Shown here one piece after another: positions 32,501-40,957 of a stretch of 64,000 nucleotides of DNA. The position numbers and the translations under genes were made by a program. The DNA is from Saccharomycopsis fibuligera x Saccharomycopsis cf. fibuligera. Lineage: Eukaryota > Ascomycota > Saccharomycetes > Ascoideales > Saccharomycopsidaceae. Location: assembly GCA_001936135.1 (NCBI GenBank), contig CP012809.1, forward strand, positions 1,165,501 to 1,229,500, in the 5' to 3' direction. Within the stretch, counting starts at the first letter, position 1. Every line of letters starts with the position of its first letter. The notes beneath the pieces were generated by a model. That model made no database searches. It saw nothing but the letters and a program-made list of their open reading frames with translations, and had not been told where the DNA came from.

Positions 32501-33203
32501 CGTCGAGTACGCAAACGACGAAGACGAAGCCAACAGGACCGGCAAGACGAAAATCGTGGGCTACGACAACATCTACGGCTCCTCGTACCTCTTGCTAGTG
32601 CTAAATTTCTTTGGGGCCATCCTCATCACCAGCAAGCCGTACGCCTCCATCTCGCTAATGCTTTTGGTCTACCAGATCCTCAGCGTGCTTGAGCTTGTCA
32701 ACTTGCTAGACTTGCGGAACAACATGGTGGGCCCCATCATCTTGAACCTTTTAGCGTACTCGTTCTTCTACTCCGGAGGACACCAGATCACCATCAATTC
32801 CATCAAGTGGGAGCTAGCGTTCCAGCTCTCGGACTCCATCGTGTTCCCGGTCTCGCACATCCCCTTAATCTTGAACAGCTTCGGCCCCTTCATCCTCACG
32901 GGGCTCTGCATTGTGCTAATCACCATTTGGAAGATCCCGCCAAACTTGAAACCAATCTCCTTGTTGTCCAAGATCATCGTGAACTGCTTGACCTTGTTGA
33001 TGTCGCAAACCGTGGTCACGTTGAGTAGCTTGATTTTCACAAACTTCTTCAAGCGGCACTTGATGGTCTGGAAGATCTTTGTCCCGTGCTTCTTGTTCAA
33101 CTCTTTGATTTTGGTGTGCTTGAACCTTGTGATTTTGTTTATCAGTTTTTTTTTCGGCGTCACCAAGTTGATTCACCAGATTAACCGGATTTTTGGCAAG
33201 TAG
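29544..33203 (+). CDS. GPI13: GPI ethanolamine phosphate transferase 3 (PIG-O/Gpi13)
   Basis: ER enzyme that adds ethanolamine phosphate to the third mannose of the GPI precursor, the group later linked to proteins. About 1,219 residues from ATG 29544 (MPSTMDSRSA), or 1,215 from ATG 29556; S. cerevisiae has 1,017. Order: Ala/Pro-rich cytosolic N-terminus (with AAAAAAGAAAAA), first membrane helix (about 70-95), lumenal alkaline-phosphatase-like domain and multiple C-terminal membrane helices. Metal-site motifs are VVIDALRFDF (about 185-194), DPPTTTLQRLKGLTTGSLPTF, HFLGMDHVGHRYGP and IMGDHGMDPTGNHGGDS (about 391-407). Inserts of Ser-Ala dipeptides, Ser runs and Asn runs account for much of the extra length. 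Codons are unusually C-ending in the first two-thirds. Confidence 0.95.
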   Translation: MPSTMDSRSALPPPPPQPDSAAAAAAAGAAAAATAQLDYNLLAYREKRLKLLKQQSLRQNSRILKLKRSNFLYFFNLLAICVLQIIAIYFFKLGFLLSRLVLPNVSSLNDTSYLLNHIPQHSLLYYNTHFGNNNNIQIQPPSNYLFQNELAHASSASASASASASASSSSSLGWIQPKFKKSIIVVIDALRFDFVIPIDQLDPNYNPNYHNNFPLLYNLYANHSQNAALFKFVADPPTTTLQRLKGLTTGSLPTFIDAGSNFDGDEINEDNIVYQLHQNANSNVSLIGDDTWDSLFRPYLNTNLSWPYESLNVWDIHTVDDGVLQHLFPLLNQSNPDSQHWQTIVAHFLGMDHVGHRYGPDNFEMVNKQRQMDAEMSRLIHSIDNETLLVIMGDHGMDPTGNHGGDSKPELESTLFLYSKQPAFTSATNAFSSSSSSSSHKYTLHDLDTRFQPVTQIDFVPSFSLLMGIPIPFNNLGKPINALHTDPQLSELENLKNLVKVNYLNILNLQRYKLTLISKTNDLALKDQSLFKEFLDIYANYTKIDNLLKQQQPDYTTTASQNVSLQELNILLDSMVSYQNRSLALFNDIWAKFNNFYIYVGITLMAFSLVILVLLAKIIPSIVFNQLVTEFLTIIVLMIFFWLIIINAIYFVLKPSIFSLFTINLLAVAVGIIFGFLIIIFDRYNITWLVKQFRFFVNDVDASWSFISLVFLVIMFISYSSNSFIIFQDTIINFLLINYGLYNLWVFARALLVHQRATSKVAIAEQDESNSSSSSSSDEPATHHNELAHLQTRNRTREKIRLLYGLTHSVSFVVIQKLNSLIKTCREEQSNHCPKLITNTNGQSSCKTTNNFTLTALGLLFLVNFIFPKILELFLNIGNVNSYQNSAKLWIGTFLRLVLFANWGYWLLDYLEFHQDFNSMYFNLSFNTIKSLKLTIARVVMGICLVAGNFAWSKGPLCIKLVFPEKPKSPPASAENNNNNNDSDSSVEYANDEDEANRTGKTKIVGYDNIYGSSYLLLVLNFFGAILITSKPYASISLMLLVYQILSVLELVNLLDLRNNMVGPIILNLLAYSFFYSGGHQITINSIKWELAFQLSDSIVFPVSHIPLILNSFGPFILTGLCIVLITIWKIPPNLKPISLLSKIIVNCLTLLMSQTVVTLSSLIFTNFFKRHLMVWKIFVPCFLFNSLILVCLNLVILFISFFFGVTKLIHQINRIFGK
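30012..30041 (+). repeat. AGCGCC hexamer repeat in GPI13
   Basis: Five exact hexamers encoding Ser-Ala dipeptides, then AGCTCC variants encoding serine, just before the catalytic domain. Confidence 0.85.
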
Positions 33204-33530
33204 CTAGCGAGCTAGCAAGATTGAAAACTTTATGTATAATAAAAACACACATAACATAGTCATGGTTTAATTCTATGCCTATCATCTTTTTTCCATCATT
33301 ACCTTTTTTTTTTTATTTGTCCTCCTCTTGCCTTTTTGTCCTCTCGCCTTTTTGTCCTTACTTGTCACATAATACACTTGCTGTTATTTTGATTTCCCTC
33401 ACTCATGAAAAACCCTTATTTTTAGGGCTTTCTACTTGGCTTTCCTTTTTTTTTTTCATTGCCCCGTCCTGTCCTGCGTTAATATTCATTTGTTCATTTA
33501 TCCATTCGTCAGCATAATCAATTCTTTGTT

Positions 33531-33579
<49 letters not shown>

Positions 33580-34086
33580 GATAGCGTGTGCCGTTCAGTT
33601 CACATTGTAAGGCGGCCGTTATTATCACTACTAAGCTAAGCTAGAGCCAAGTCGTACAAGTCGGGATCAACGAGCTCAGCAGTGATACGGTGCACCAGGT
33701 AGACACCACCAGCTAAATGGCAAGAGACAGCAGCAACAGTCAAGGGGAGCCCAGCTGGCCGCCCGAATACAGCCGTTCTTTGGGCGCTTGCCGATTATAC
33801 TGGGCATGCTCTTGTTTTGTAATACTGCAACGGGGGCTTCTGTTCACACGGAGGACAGAACCAAATAAAATATGATATAATTACGAATTTATTGACGTGC
33901 GGCGAGCAGTAGAAAAAAAGGAAAAAAGGAAAAAAAAAAAAAAAAAAAAAAGTATACTGAATTTCTAATATACAAAGCTAACAAAACCAACGTGACACAT
34001 TCTTCTATCAAAAACAAAAAATAACAAACAAACAAACATTATAACATCGTAAAAATAAACAGAGAAAAAGCTGCCAAATGACCGTT
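33204..34086. other. intergenic between convergent GPI13 and SFI1
   Basis: 3' flanks with a 45-T run (33533-33577) and a 22-A run (33930-33951). No gene supported; the sequence between them has no long frame. Confidence 0.6.
33533..33577. repeat. poly(T) tract, 45 T
   Basis: Uninterrupted run of 45 T on the plus strand, the longest homopolymer in the window; length may be imprecise in assembly. Confidence 0.85.
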
Positions 34087-37000
34087 TCAATTTTTCCTAA
34101 CGCCCGTGTTATAGTACCGTTTCAAACTTTCCAACCGCTGTGACTTTATCGCTTCGGATCTCGGCATTGCCATATTTGAAACATCAATAATCCTTGACTT
34201 TGATGGTGTCCGGAACTCAAATCTGCCAGTCGTGGTGTTACCGTGCATGTTCAGCGGGTTTTCCGGTGCTGCTGCTGCTGCCGCCGCAGATGATGATATC
34301 GTTGGCTTGTAGCGAGCGTTTGCTGCTGAGGTCACATCAGTTTCGTATCTGGTAGTACTGCCTGCAATACTGTCATTCAGGGGACGAATCATGGTCGCAC
34401 TAGCATTTCCACCTACACCAGCAGTGCTAGCTACTCGAGACATACTAGGTCCTGTGCCAGTAGTGTTGACTGCTTGGAATCTTCGCAATTGTGGACTACG
34501 GATCTTGTAGTCATTTGCAAAAGGAGTAGATGCGGATAGTGGATTGAGTGCAAAATTTGGTGATTTCAAAACCCCAGGAGATTTTGCAAATATTGGTGGT
34601 TGTGAGTCTTGCTGCTGCTGCTGCTGCTGCTGCCTTGATAATGACGATGATGATGGCAGCTTTAACGTGGATATAATTCTTTTTTGTTTGTTCATCAATG
34701 GCGACTCTTCAATATCTTCATCTCCGGCCACATCATCGTAATCATCATTCATGAATGAATATGAAGACGACTTGTTTATACGATCGTTAATCGCTTTTAT
34801 TGGCGAAACTTTGCGGACACTAGATTGCTGTCGATAGCTTTTACTACTGAAAATCTGTGAAGTGCTCACTTCTTTGGCTTGCCTCAACTCTAATGACTTT
34901 TGATACCAAATCAATAATAAGTTTCTGGCTTTAGCCTTGTCCCACCGTACAATGAATGGCTCACAAGCCTGCTCTTTTTGTTTAATTTTCATCAACTTGA
35001 AGGACCAGTCCCGGAAAACTTTATTTGTAATCTCAAAATTTGTATTGTTTAGAAATGATTCTAATCTAAATCTCATTTCGTAGTTTTTGTTGGAAGTGTT
35101 TATAAGTGCATGGAAACATTTTTTCATCAAGTTTTTATCGCACACGTCAACTGACTGCATAATCATGTCGTCCACTTCAATAAAGCGTTTAATCCACCTC
35201 AAGAAAAACTTCCAAAGCATAAACTTTCGACATGCTTTGTTTAATTGTACCATTGTTCTTTGCTTTTTACGCCACATTTGCAAAAAATTGCCCTTTAGTT
35301 GACTGCTTTTCCGGCTCGTGAAAAATTCATAATTAGCTTCAAGTTTAGCTTGTGTAATTTTCAGTTTTTTGTCCAACCACATTTCAAAATATCTCTTCTT
35401 CAAATGGTTATCACGCTTAGCAGCCAATATCAACTTATTATTGCTCATGGTCTCAAGTTTGGCTTGAAGACCTTTCACAAAATTATGCGAAACTTTATTT
35501 TTCAAAAACACAACATCAGCTTCCGCAGCTTGCTCTTCAACTGACTTGAGGGCCTGAAACCAATTCTTCATAAACCGGAATTTAAGAAAATATTTCTGAA
35601 TGTTTATAGCTTTAACATGCTGGCTGTTTAGCTGGAAATAAGATTCTTTCCAAATCATGAAAAATTTTCGAAGTATAATCAAATTAAATTGGTAAAGTTT
35701 TTGTTGGTCATCAAATGAAACAGCCCATTTTTTAAACAGGTTTTGTAATAATTTAAAATTATAATATTTATCAATCATGCTAACCTCATAGCTTTTGTTT
35801 ATTTCGTGAATGAAGAACACTTTTAACCTTTGTTGGTCGAATTTCGTTGCCTTAAGGTTGAGAATAGTGAGCTCTTTCCAAGCTTGAAAAGTGTCCTTTA
35901 GTAGCTTTTGATTTTTCTCTAGTCTGAAATGATTCTGAATATTTATCAAGTTATATTTTTTTAGAAAAATTTCACGAAACACAAAATTTCTGGCAATCCT
36001 CTTCTGCGAGTCCTTAAACTCATAATATAATAAGCGTATCTGGGCAAGTTTCTTCCATTGGAGTAAATAGCGCCGTAAAATTTTTAAATTGAGGCTACTG
36101 CAAATAGTTTCAAATTCTATTTGTTTTTGCGTCACTTTTTGATGCCAACTGATAAGTATTGGACCACAGAATACCGCCTCACTTAGTAAATGAGCATCTT
36201 TTGTCATTGTTTCAACTTCAAAATATTTTTGCTTCCAAGTCCGAAAAGCAAGCCTCATTGCTATTTTATTTCTCGCACTAGTACGATCAGTTTCTGATCT
36301 TTGTATGGACTGATGAAGTTTAAATGAAATTCTCCACTGCTTAGCAAAAAACCGTCTATATACTGTTTGATGGAAAATATTAATGGCCAATTCTTGCGAC
36401 TTTTGATACGCTTGATACTTTGCAATCATTACTTTTAAGAATCTTCTCTGCAAAATAGCCTTGCAATTGACTGAAATTGTTTGTTGATGTGCAAATTTGT
36501 CCTTCCAAACATTGAAATAGTGGCTCTTCAAGTGTTTTTTATTAAAGATCGCTGCAATTCTGTTTGACTTTTTGGTCTTTAAATAGTTAAGATAAAATTT
36601 GTTGACAAAAAATTTTTTCAAAAGAAAATTTTCCCAAGTTTGACAAAGAAATTTTTCCCTTTTTATCAACTGAAAGTTCATATTCCAAATATTAAGAAAG
36701 TACTTTTTTGATAACCTCTTTCTCGTCCAGTATAGAAAAATAGAATACCTAATTGCTCGAGAAATTAGCAAATTAAAGTTCGCGTCGTTGAATTCAACTA
36801 ATGAAAAATCATCATTCAAAAGCCAATTATTGTTTAATTGATAGGCGGATATTGAGCTGCTGTTTGCAATCTCGCCTTTGTTGACAATATCCTCTTCATA
36901 CACTTCATCTTGATCTGAACTATCGTCGGAATCATAAACATCTTTGTTATCGTAAAAATTTTCAGACTTCAAATTCTTTAAGGCAAAAATTCGAGCAATT

Positions 37001-38139
37001 AATTTGATTTTCAAAGGAAGCTTCTTGAACTTATCTTTATGTCTTTTCAATTTTTTCAAAAAAGTAATGAGATATGCAACAATGAGGTCTTGAACAGGAT
37101 TGAAACCACTATCCATTAGCACACAGCAGTAATTGTAAAAAACATAAGGAAACTCTTTAAACTTGCTATAATGAAATGCATCTAATAGATTCTTAACCAA
37201 CTCAGATAACTCTTTGTAAAATTCAAAATCATTTTTGTTTGCAATATAAACCTTTTTCATTATGGTATTTTTGTCAGTCGGTTCAGGATAATTTGGTGAA
37301 AAATCTTCAATAGGACTGATAAATGAAACCTTGCAATTGAAATCCTTTTCCTTAAACGGCAATAATCTGTGTTTGACAAAGTTTGAGGATACTACTTTTA
37401 GATTTTGAGAATCAATGTATACAATCTGTGGCGAATTGCTTTTATTAAAGATTTCGGTGATTTCTTTCTCCGGAGTTACATTTTGTGTTTTTATACTTGT
37501 TGATTCTGGCTGCCGTTGAGGTTCAGCTTCAGGAATATCATTTTTACGCTCAACTTTGATATTTTGGTTAAATTTCTGGACATTATCAGATATCAGAAGA
37601 TTTCCGTCATCACCATCATCATCAGGTGTATTATTATAATTGACCGTGTGGGACTTAGTATTCTCCGTAGTGCGATTGGGCTGGTCCTCGAACTCGTCAT
37701 TATTGTACAGAATAGGATGTCTGGTAGCTAAAGATATCAAATGATTTGTGTCATATCTTGTATTGGAGTCATAGTACGGTGGTAGCATTTCGGGTTGGCC
37801 ATCTGTAAGATCGTCATGATCATGCTGGACAAATTGAGGTCTAGTAGCTTTATTAATTAGGAGCTTTGTATCCACATTGGTAGCAAGGTTATCCATATCA
37901 TAATTGTAGTCATGTAATTCGTCATCATTGGTGATTTGAGTTATATCATCATCACCCTTGGCATGTTCGAGGGCTCTGGGCGCTTCTATAGACAAGTCTT
38001 TTTCATCTTTTTCTGTTTCCAAAAGCAGAGTAGTTCTCGAAGGAGGAGGAGTCTTAAAGTTGGGGTCGGAGAATTTTTTGATCAACATGCGGACCCTGCT
38101 GGCCCTTTTTCTGACTTGTGGCGAGCGCGGGTATTCCAT
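34087..38139 (-). CDS. SFI1: Sfi1, centrin-binding spindle-pole-body half-bridge protein
   Basis: An elongated helix that binds centrin (Cdc31) along its length and forms the half-bridge needed for spindle pole body duplication. 1,350 residues from the first ATG at 38139 (MEYPRSPQVRKR); the frame extends to 38208 but opens with GTG. The centre (about residues 450-1,090) is an array of about twenty Sfi1 repeats, each with a hydrophobic/Trp core, for example YFLNIWNMNF, HYFNVWKDKF, LAFRTWKQKYFE, LISWHQKV, LLQWKKLAQI, TFQAWKELTI, FLQMWRKKQR and LLIWYQKSLE. N-terminal (1-400) and C-terminal regions are acidic or Ser/Pro-rich, the latter with SPLM, SPVLK-type sites that could be Cdk/Mps1 targets as in S. 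cerevisiae. It is longer than the 946-residue S. cerevisiae protein, mostly N-terminally. Confidence 0.93.
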   Translation of the reverse strand: MEYPRSPQVRKRASRVRMLIKKFSDPNFKTPPPSRTTLLLETEKDEKDLSIEAPRALEHAKGDDDITQITNDDELHDYNYDMDNLATNVDTKLLINKATRPQFVQHDHDDLTDGQPEMLPPYYDSNTRYDTNHLISLATRHPILYNNDEFEDQPNRTTENTKSHTVNYNNTPDDDGDDGNLLISDNVQKFNQNIKVERKNDIPEAEPQRQPESTSIKTQNVTPEKEITEIFNKSNSPQIVYIDSQNLKVVSSNFVKHRLLPFKEKDFNCKVSFISPIEDFSPNYPEPTDKNTIMKKVYIANKNDFEFYKELSELVKNLLDAFHYSKFKEFPYVFYNYCCVLMDSGFNPVQDLIVAYLITFLKKLKRHKDKFKKLPLKIKLIARIFALKNLKSENFYDNKDVYDSDDSSDQDEVYEEDIVNKGEIANSSSISAYQLNNNWLLNDDFSLVEFNDANFNLLISRAIRYSIFLYWTRKRLSKKYFLNIWNMNFQLIKREKFLCQTWENFLLKKFFVNKFYLNYLKTKKSNRIAAIFNKKHLKSHYFNVWKDKFAHQQTISVNCKAILQRRFLKVMIAKYQAYQKSQELAINIFHQTVYRRFFAKQWRISFKLHQSIQRSETDRTSARNKIAMRLAFRTWKQKYFEVETMTKDAHLLSEAVFCGPILISWHQKVTQKQIEFETICSSLNLKILRRYLLQWKKLAQIRLLYYEFKDSQKRIARNFVFREIFLKKYNLINIQNHFRLEKNQKLLKDTFQAWKELTILNLKATKFDQQRLKVFFIHEINKSYEVSMIDKYYNFKLLQNLFKKWAVSFDDQQKLYQFNLIILRKFFMIWKESYFQLNSQHVKAINIQKYFLKFRFMKNWFQALKSVEEQAAEADVVFLKNKVSHNFVKGLQAKLETMSNNKLILAAKRDNHLKKRYFEMWLDKKLKITQAKLEANYEFFTSRKSSQLKGNFLQMWRKKQRTMVQLNKACRKFMLWKFFLRWIKRFIEVDDMIMQSVDVCDKNLMKKCFHALINTSNKNYEMRFRLESFLNNTNFEITNKVFRDWSFKLMKIKQKEQACEPFIVRWDKAKARNLLLIWYQKSLELRQAKEVSTSQIFSSKSYRQQSSVRKVSPIKAINDRINKSSSYSFMNDDYDDVAGDEDIEESPLMNKQKRIISTLKLPSSSSLSRQQQQQQQQDSQPPIFAKSPGVLKSPNFALNPLSASTPFANDYKIRSPQLRRFQAVNTTGTGPSMSRVASTAGVGGNASATMIRPLNDSIAGSTTRYETDVTSAANARYKPTISSSAAAAAAAPENPLNMHGNTTTGRFEFRTPSKSRIIDVSNMAMPRSEAIKSQRLESLKRYYNTGVRKN

Positions 38140-38909
38140 CGCTGCATGTTGCAACTTATGGTAGTGTAGGTGGGATGTGATTGTTGCCGTGTAAGAGTGC
38201 TGATCCACTAATCCATTGATTTGGGCGCGCTTACTGGTTATTTTACCATCACTGTTTGTTTTGGCGATGTTAGCATAAACAACGCCAATGCTGTTTTTGT
38301 CTCTTTAATTTGGCGTTTGATCACGTGATAGCTTCCACGGGATGGGAGCATTAAGATGCTGAGTATCACGTTAACATGCAGCATAATTTTTGTAGAAGCT
38401 TTTTAAACAAGAACAGAAGAGAAGGGAAAAGAAGAAAAGAGAATGTAGCACAAAGAAGTTGGTGTTAAGCCTAATGGTAGCAGAGTAAACACATACAGTG
38501 TCATGTTTAAGCCTTGAAGAGAAGTTAGTCTTCGTCTAGGGGTACTGAAGGATCCAGAAGGGCCCATTACGAGGCCGTCAATGCACCCTGTCTCTTAATT
38601 ATGGGGCTAAACGATCTGCCTGCGACAGTGTCTCAGGCTGTCAAAATCGTGTAGCTTGCTCAACATGCCCAACAGCGACTCAGAGCAAGCTATATAATTA
38701 TAGGTCATTTCCAAAAAATGGGAAGTGCATCGCTGAGGTGCTGTTATTGTTGCTGCTGGTTTTGTGCTTATTTTTATTATTATATGCTGTGACTGTTGCT
38801 GTTCGAGGATTGTTACTGCAAAACTTTGTTGGAAAACATTACCATTTATACATCAAAGCTTCAGTGTTAGTAAACAGTCAAAACACAGAAAATAGTAGGA
38901 AAGACAAGG
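38140..38909. other. divergent promoter region, SFI1 and GPI-anchored protein gene
   Basis: No gene supported. It holds the palindrome ATCACGTGAT at 38320-38329 and a second half-match TATCACGTT near 38,364. TATATAA at about 38,691-38,697 is a plausible TATA element for the rightward gene. Confidence 0.55.
38320..38329. promoter_or_regulatory. Cbf1-type palindromic site
   Basis: ATCACGTGAT, a perfect 10-bp palindrome fitting the Cbf1 consensus RTCACGTG, about 180 bp upstream of SFI1. Confidence 0.55.
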
Positions 38910-40180
38910 ATGAAGCTTTTATGGTTGTTGTTGTTGATGGTCGCCAGAACGGCGCACTGTTTAACAGTTTCTGAGTACTTTCAGTTATTCAACGTTAATG
39001 ACATCGATAACCAAAACTACAAACTCAGTTCACTTCCTTTGGGTTTCAACAGCAACAATGAAGTTCTGTTGGGCTCTACTAATACTGTCTTAACGTTGCA
39101 GATTGACTACAACGGATTTATCAAGGTACAAAACACTGAAAAATACTTGACTGTTGATACTAGCAATAGCAACAAGCTCAAAGTCTCTGACGCAACTGAC
39201 AAATCTCACATATTCTTCATCACTGGCAACCATTTGCATTTCGACCAATATTTTATCTTTGTTGCTTGTCCCTCTTCCACCAAATCCTCCATAAGTTACA
39301 GTTTGTACGTCGGTAACCAGAAAGATATTTGCACTGATGGGGTGCTTGTGAATTTGAGACCAATCTCTACTCTGTCGAGTAGCGCCATCGGATCGTACAT
39401 TCCAGACATTCTTAAAACTCCCCAAGGTGTAAAGATTGCTGCTGGTAGCTCTTTGTCATTTCTTCTTCAACAAACAGATGGCAATGCTCAAACATCAGAT
39501 TCTGGTTACGATAGCAGCAGCAGAAGCACTAGTATAGATACTGGCGATAACGATAGCATTACTACAATAACCGAAACGGTCTTCCCGTCAACCATTGAAG
39601 ATAATACACCGTCATCTTCAGATGAAAAAACTACCACAGTGATTCAAACAGTAGTTGCTTCTCCAACCACAAATGTCTATATTAGTATGTCTAGAGGCTA
39701 CAAAGTCTCCACGTATTTAAGCACCGCCTTGGTACCAGTCACATCAACATTCACCTCAAAAGATCGTAATACTGTCGTGGTTGTCACTACAGTGCCTGTT
39801 TCCTCTCAATGTGAAACCACCGTTGAAACATCTTACATGATGACTACCAGTACCTACAGCACAAAGCGTATCACCCATAAATCGTGTGACAGTGGGACAT
39901 GCCCACCTAAAGAAACTGTCACTGTTACGGTTTCGGGGGCTAAAGCTTCGTCTTCGTTTTTGTCTTTGTCCTTGCTTACCTCATTAAACACCAGTTCTAT
40001 TTCTTCATTGTCCACACTTACTTCAACTACATCATCATCTAACAGTTCTTCGACGAAATCAAGTAGCACCACAACTTTGAGTGACAATACCCATACTGAT
40101 CATGATACTGATGGCAGTGGCACTACGCTAGCTCAGTATGGTGGCCCATCTTCCACTTTGGACTCATCGATAGACTTGTT

Positions 40181-40236
<56 letters not shown>

Positions 40237-40376
40237 TGAACAATGGCTCTAGAGAATCATCCAACAGCTCAAGTTCTTCAAGTTCTAATCTTGCCGCTGC
40301 CCAACTTGCAGAAAGCAAATTCACTACAGCTTTGAGCACTAGTGTGCTTGCCTTGCTTTGTTTGGCGTTGCTATAG
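38910..40376 (+). CDS. predicted GPI-anchored cell-wall protein, Ser/Thr-rich
   Basis: 488 residues. The signal peptide is MKLLWLLLLMVARTAHC. Next comes a compact domain of about 160 residues with repeated aromatic/glycine strands (for example LQIDYNGFIKVQNTEKYLTV, HFDQYFIFVACPSS, SYSLYVGNQKDIC) and two cysteines, suggesting a small beta-rich fold of the Cwp/Pga type. A long Ser/Thr-rich stalk follows, expected to be O-mannosylated, with repeated TVxxTVV-like strands and four stalk cysteines. It ends in a pure serine tract and a hydrophobic C-terminal GPI signal (STSVLALLCLALL). No family assignment beyond GPI-anchored wall protein is safe. Function in adhesion or wall structure is inference. 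Confidence 0.82.
40180..40236 (+). repeat. (TCA)19 tract (polyserine) in wall-protein gene
   Basis: About 57 bp of uninterrupted TCA repeat, all as TCA serine codons in the stalk close to the GPI signal; a likely length-variable locus. Confidence 0.9.
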
Positions 40377-40957
40377 ATGCCTTCACCTCTTCTTACGAGT
40401 GGCTCAAAAACTATATATATATCAATTATCTTCAAACTTTTTTTTCTTATTCTGTTATGTTTTCGGTTCTGTTTTATTCTACCTTTGCGTTGCGTTACTT
40501 TAACTCTACTTTTGCTTCTTTCATTCAGCTCTATTTGATTATAATATACCTTTTACATGTCTGCACTCTTTTTGTAATTTGGCTTTTTTTTTGGCTTCCA
40601 ACATGCATGAAAGCATCAATAAACGAGAAAATGCTTTTTAAATTATCAATGAGGAGGAGCATGGCTCATGTCCATATAGAGCGCCGTAGTTCATTGACTA
40701 TATGACATATGAACTTAGTATTTGAAATCTAAGCGGACAGTACCGTTAGTTTAAAAATTCAAAATATCCCCTTATTTTTTGGGAAGTCAAACCATACTGC
40801 GAAAATTTAGGATACTAAAACAAAAAAATAATAATATACATTAAAAAAAAAAACAAAAAAAACAAAACAAAACAGTGAAAAGAAAATTATACAACTATAA
40901 AACAATGCGTAATAAAGGGAGAGAAACAGCCAACCGGCAACTAATTTTTTAGAGAGT
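40377..40957. other. intergenic between convergent wall-protein gene and NRD1
   Basis: AT-rich 3' flanks; (AT)n at about 40,411-40,421 and A runs near 40,840-40,870. No gene supported. Confidence 0.6.
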
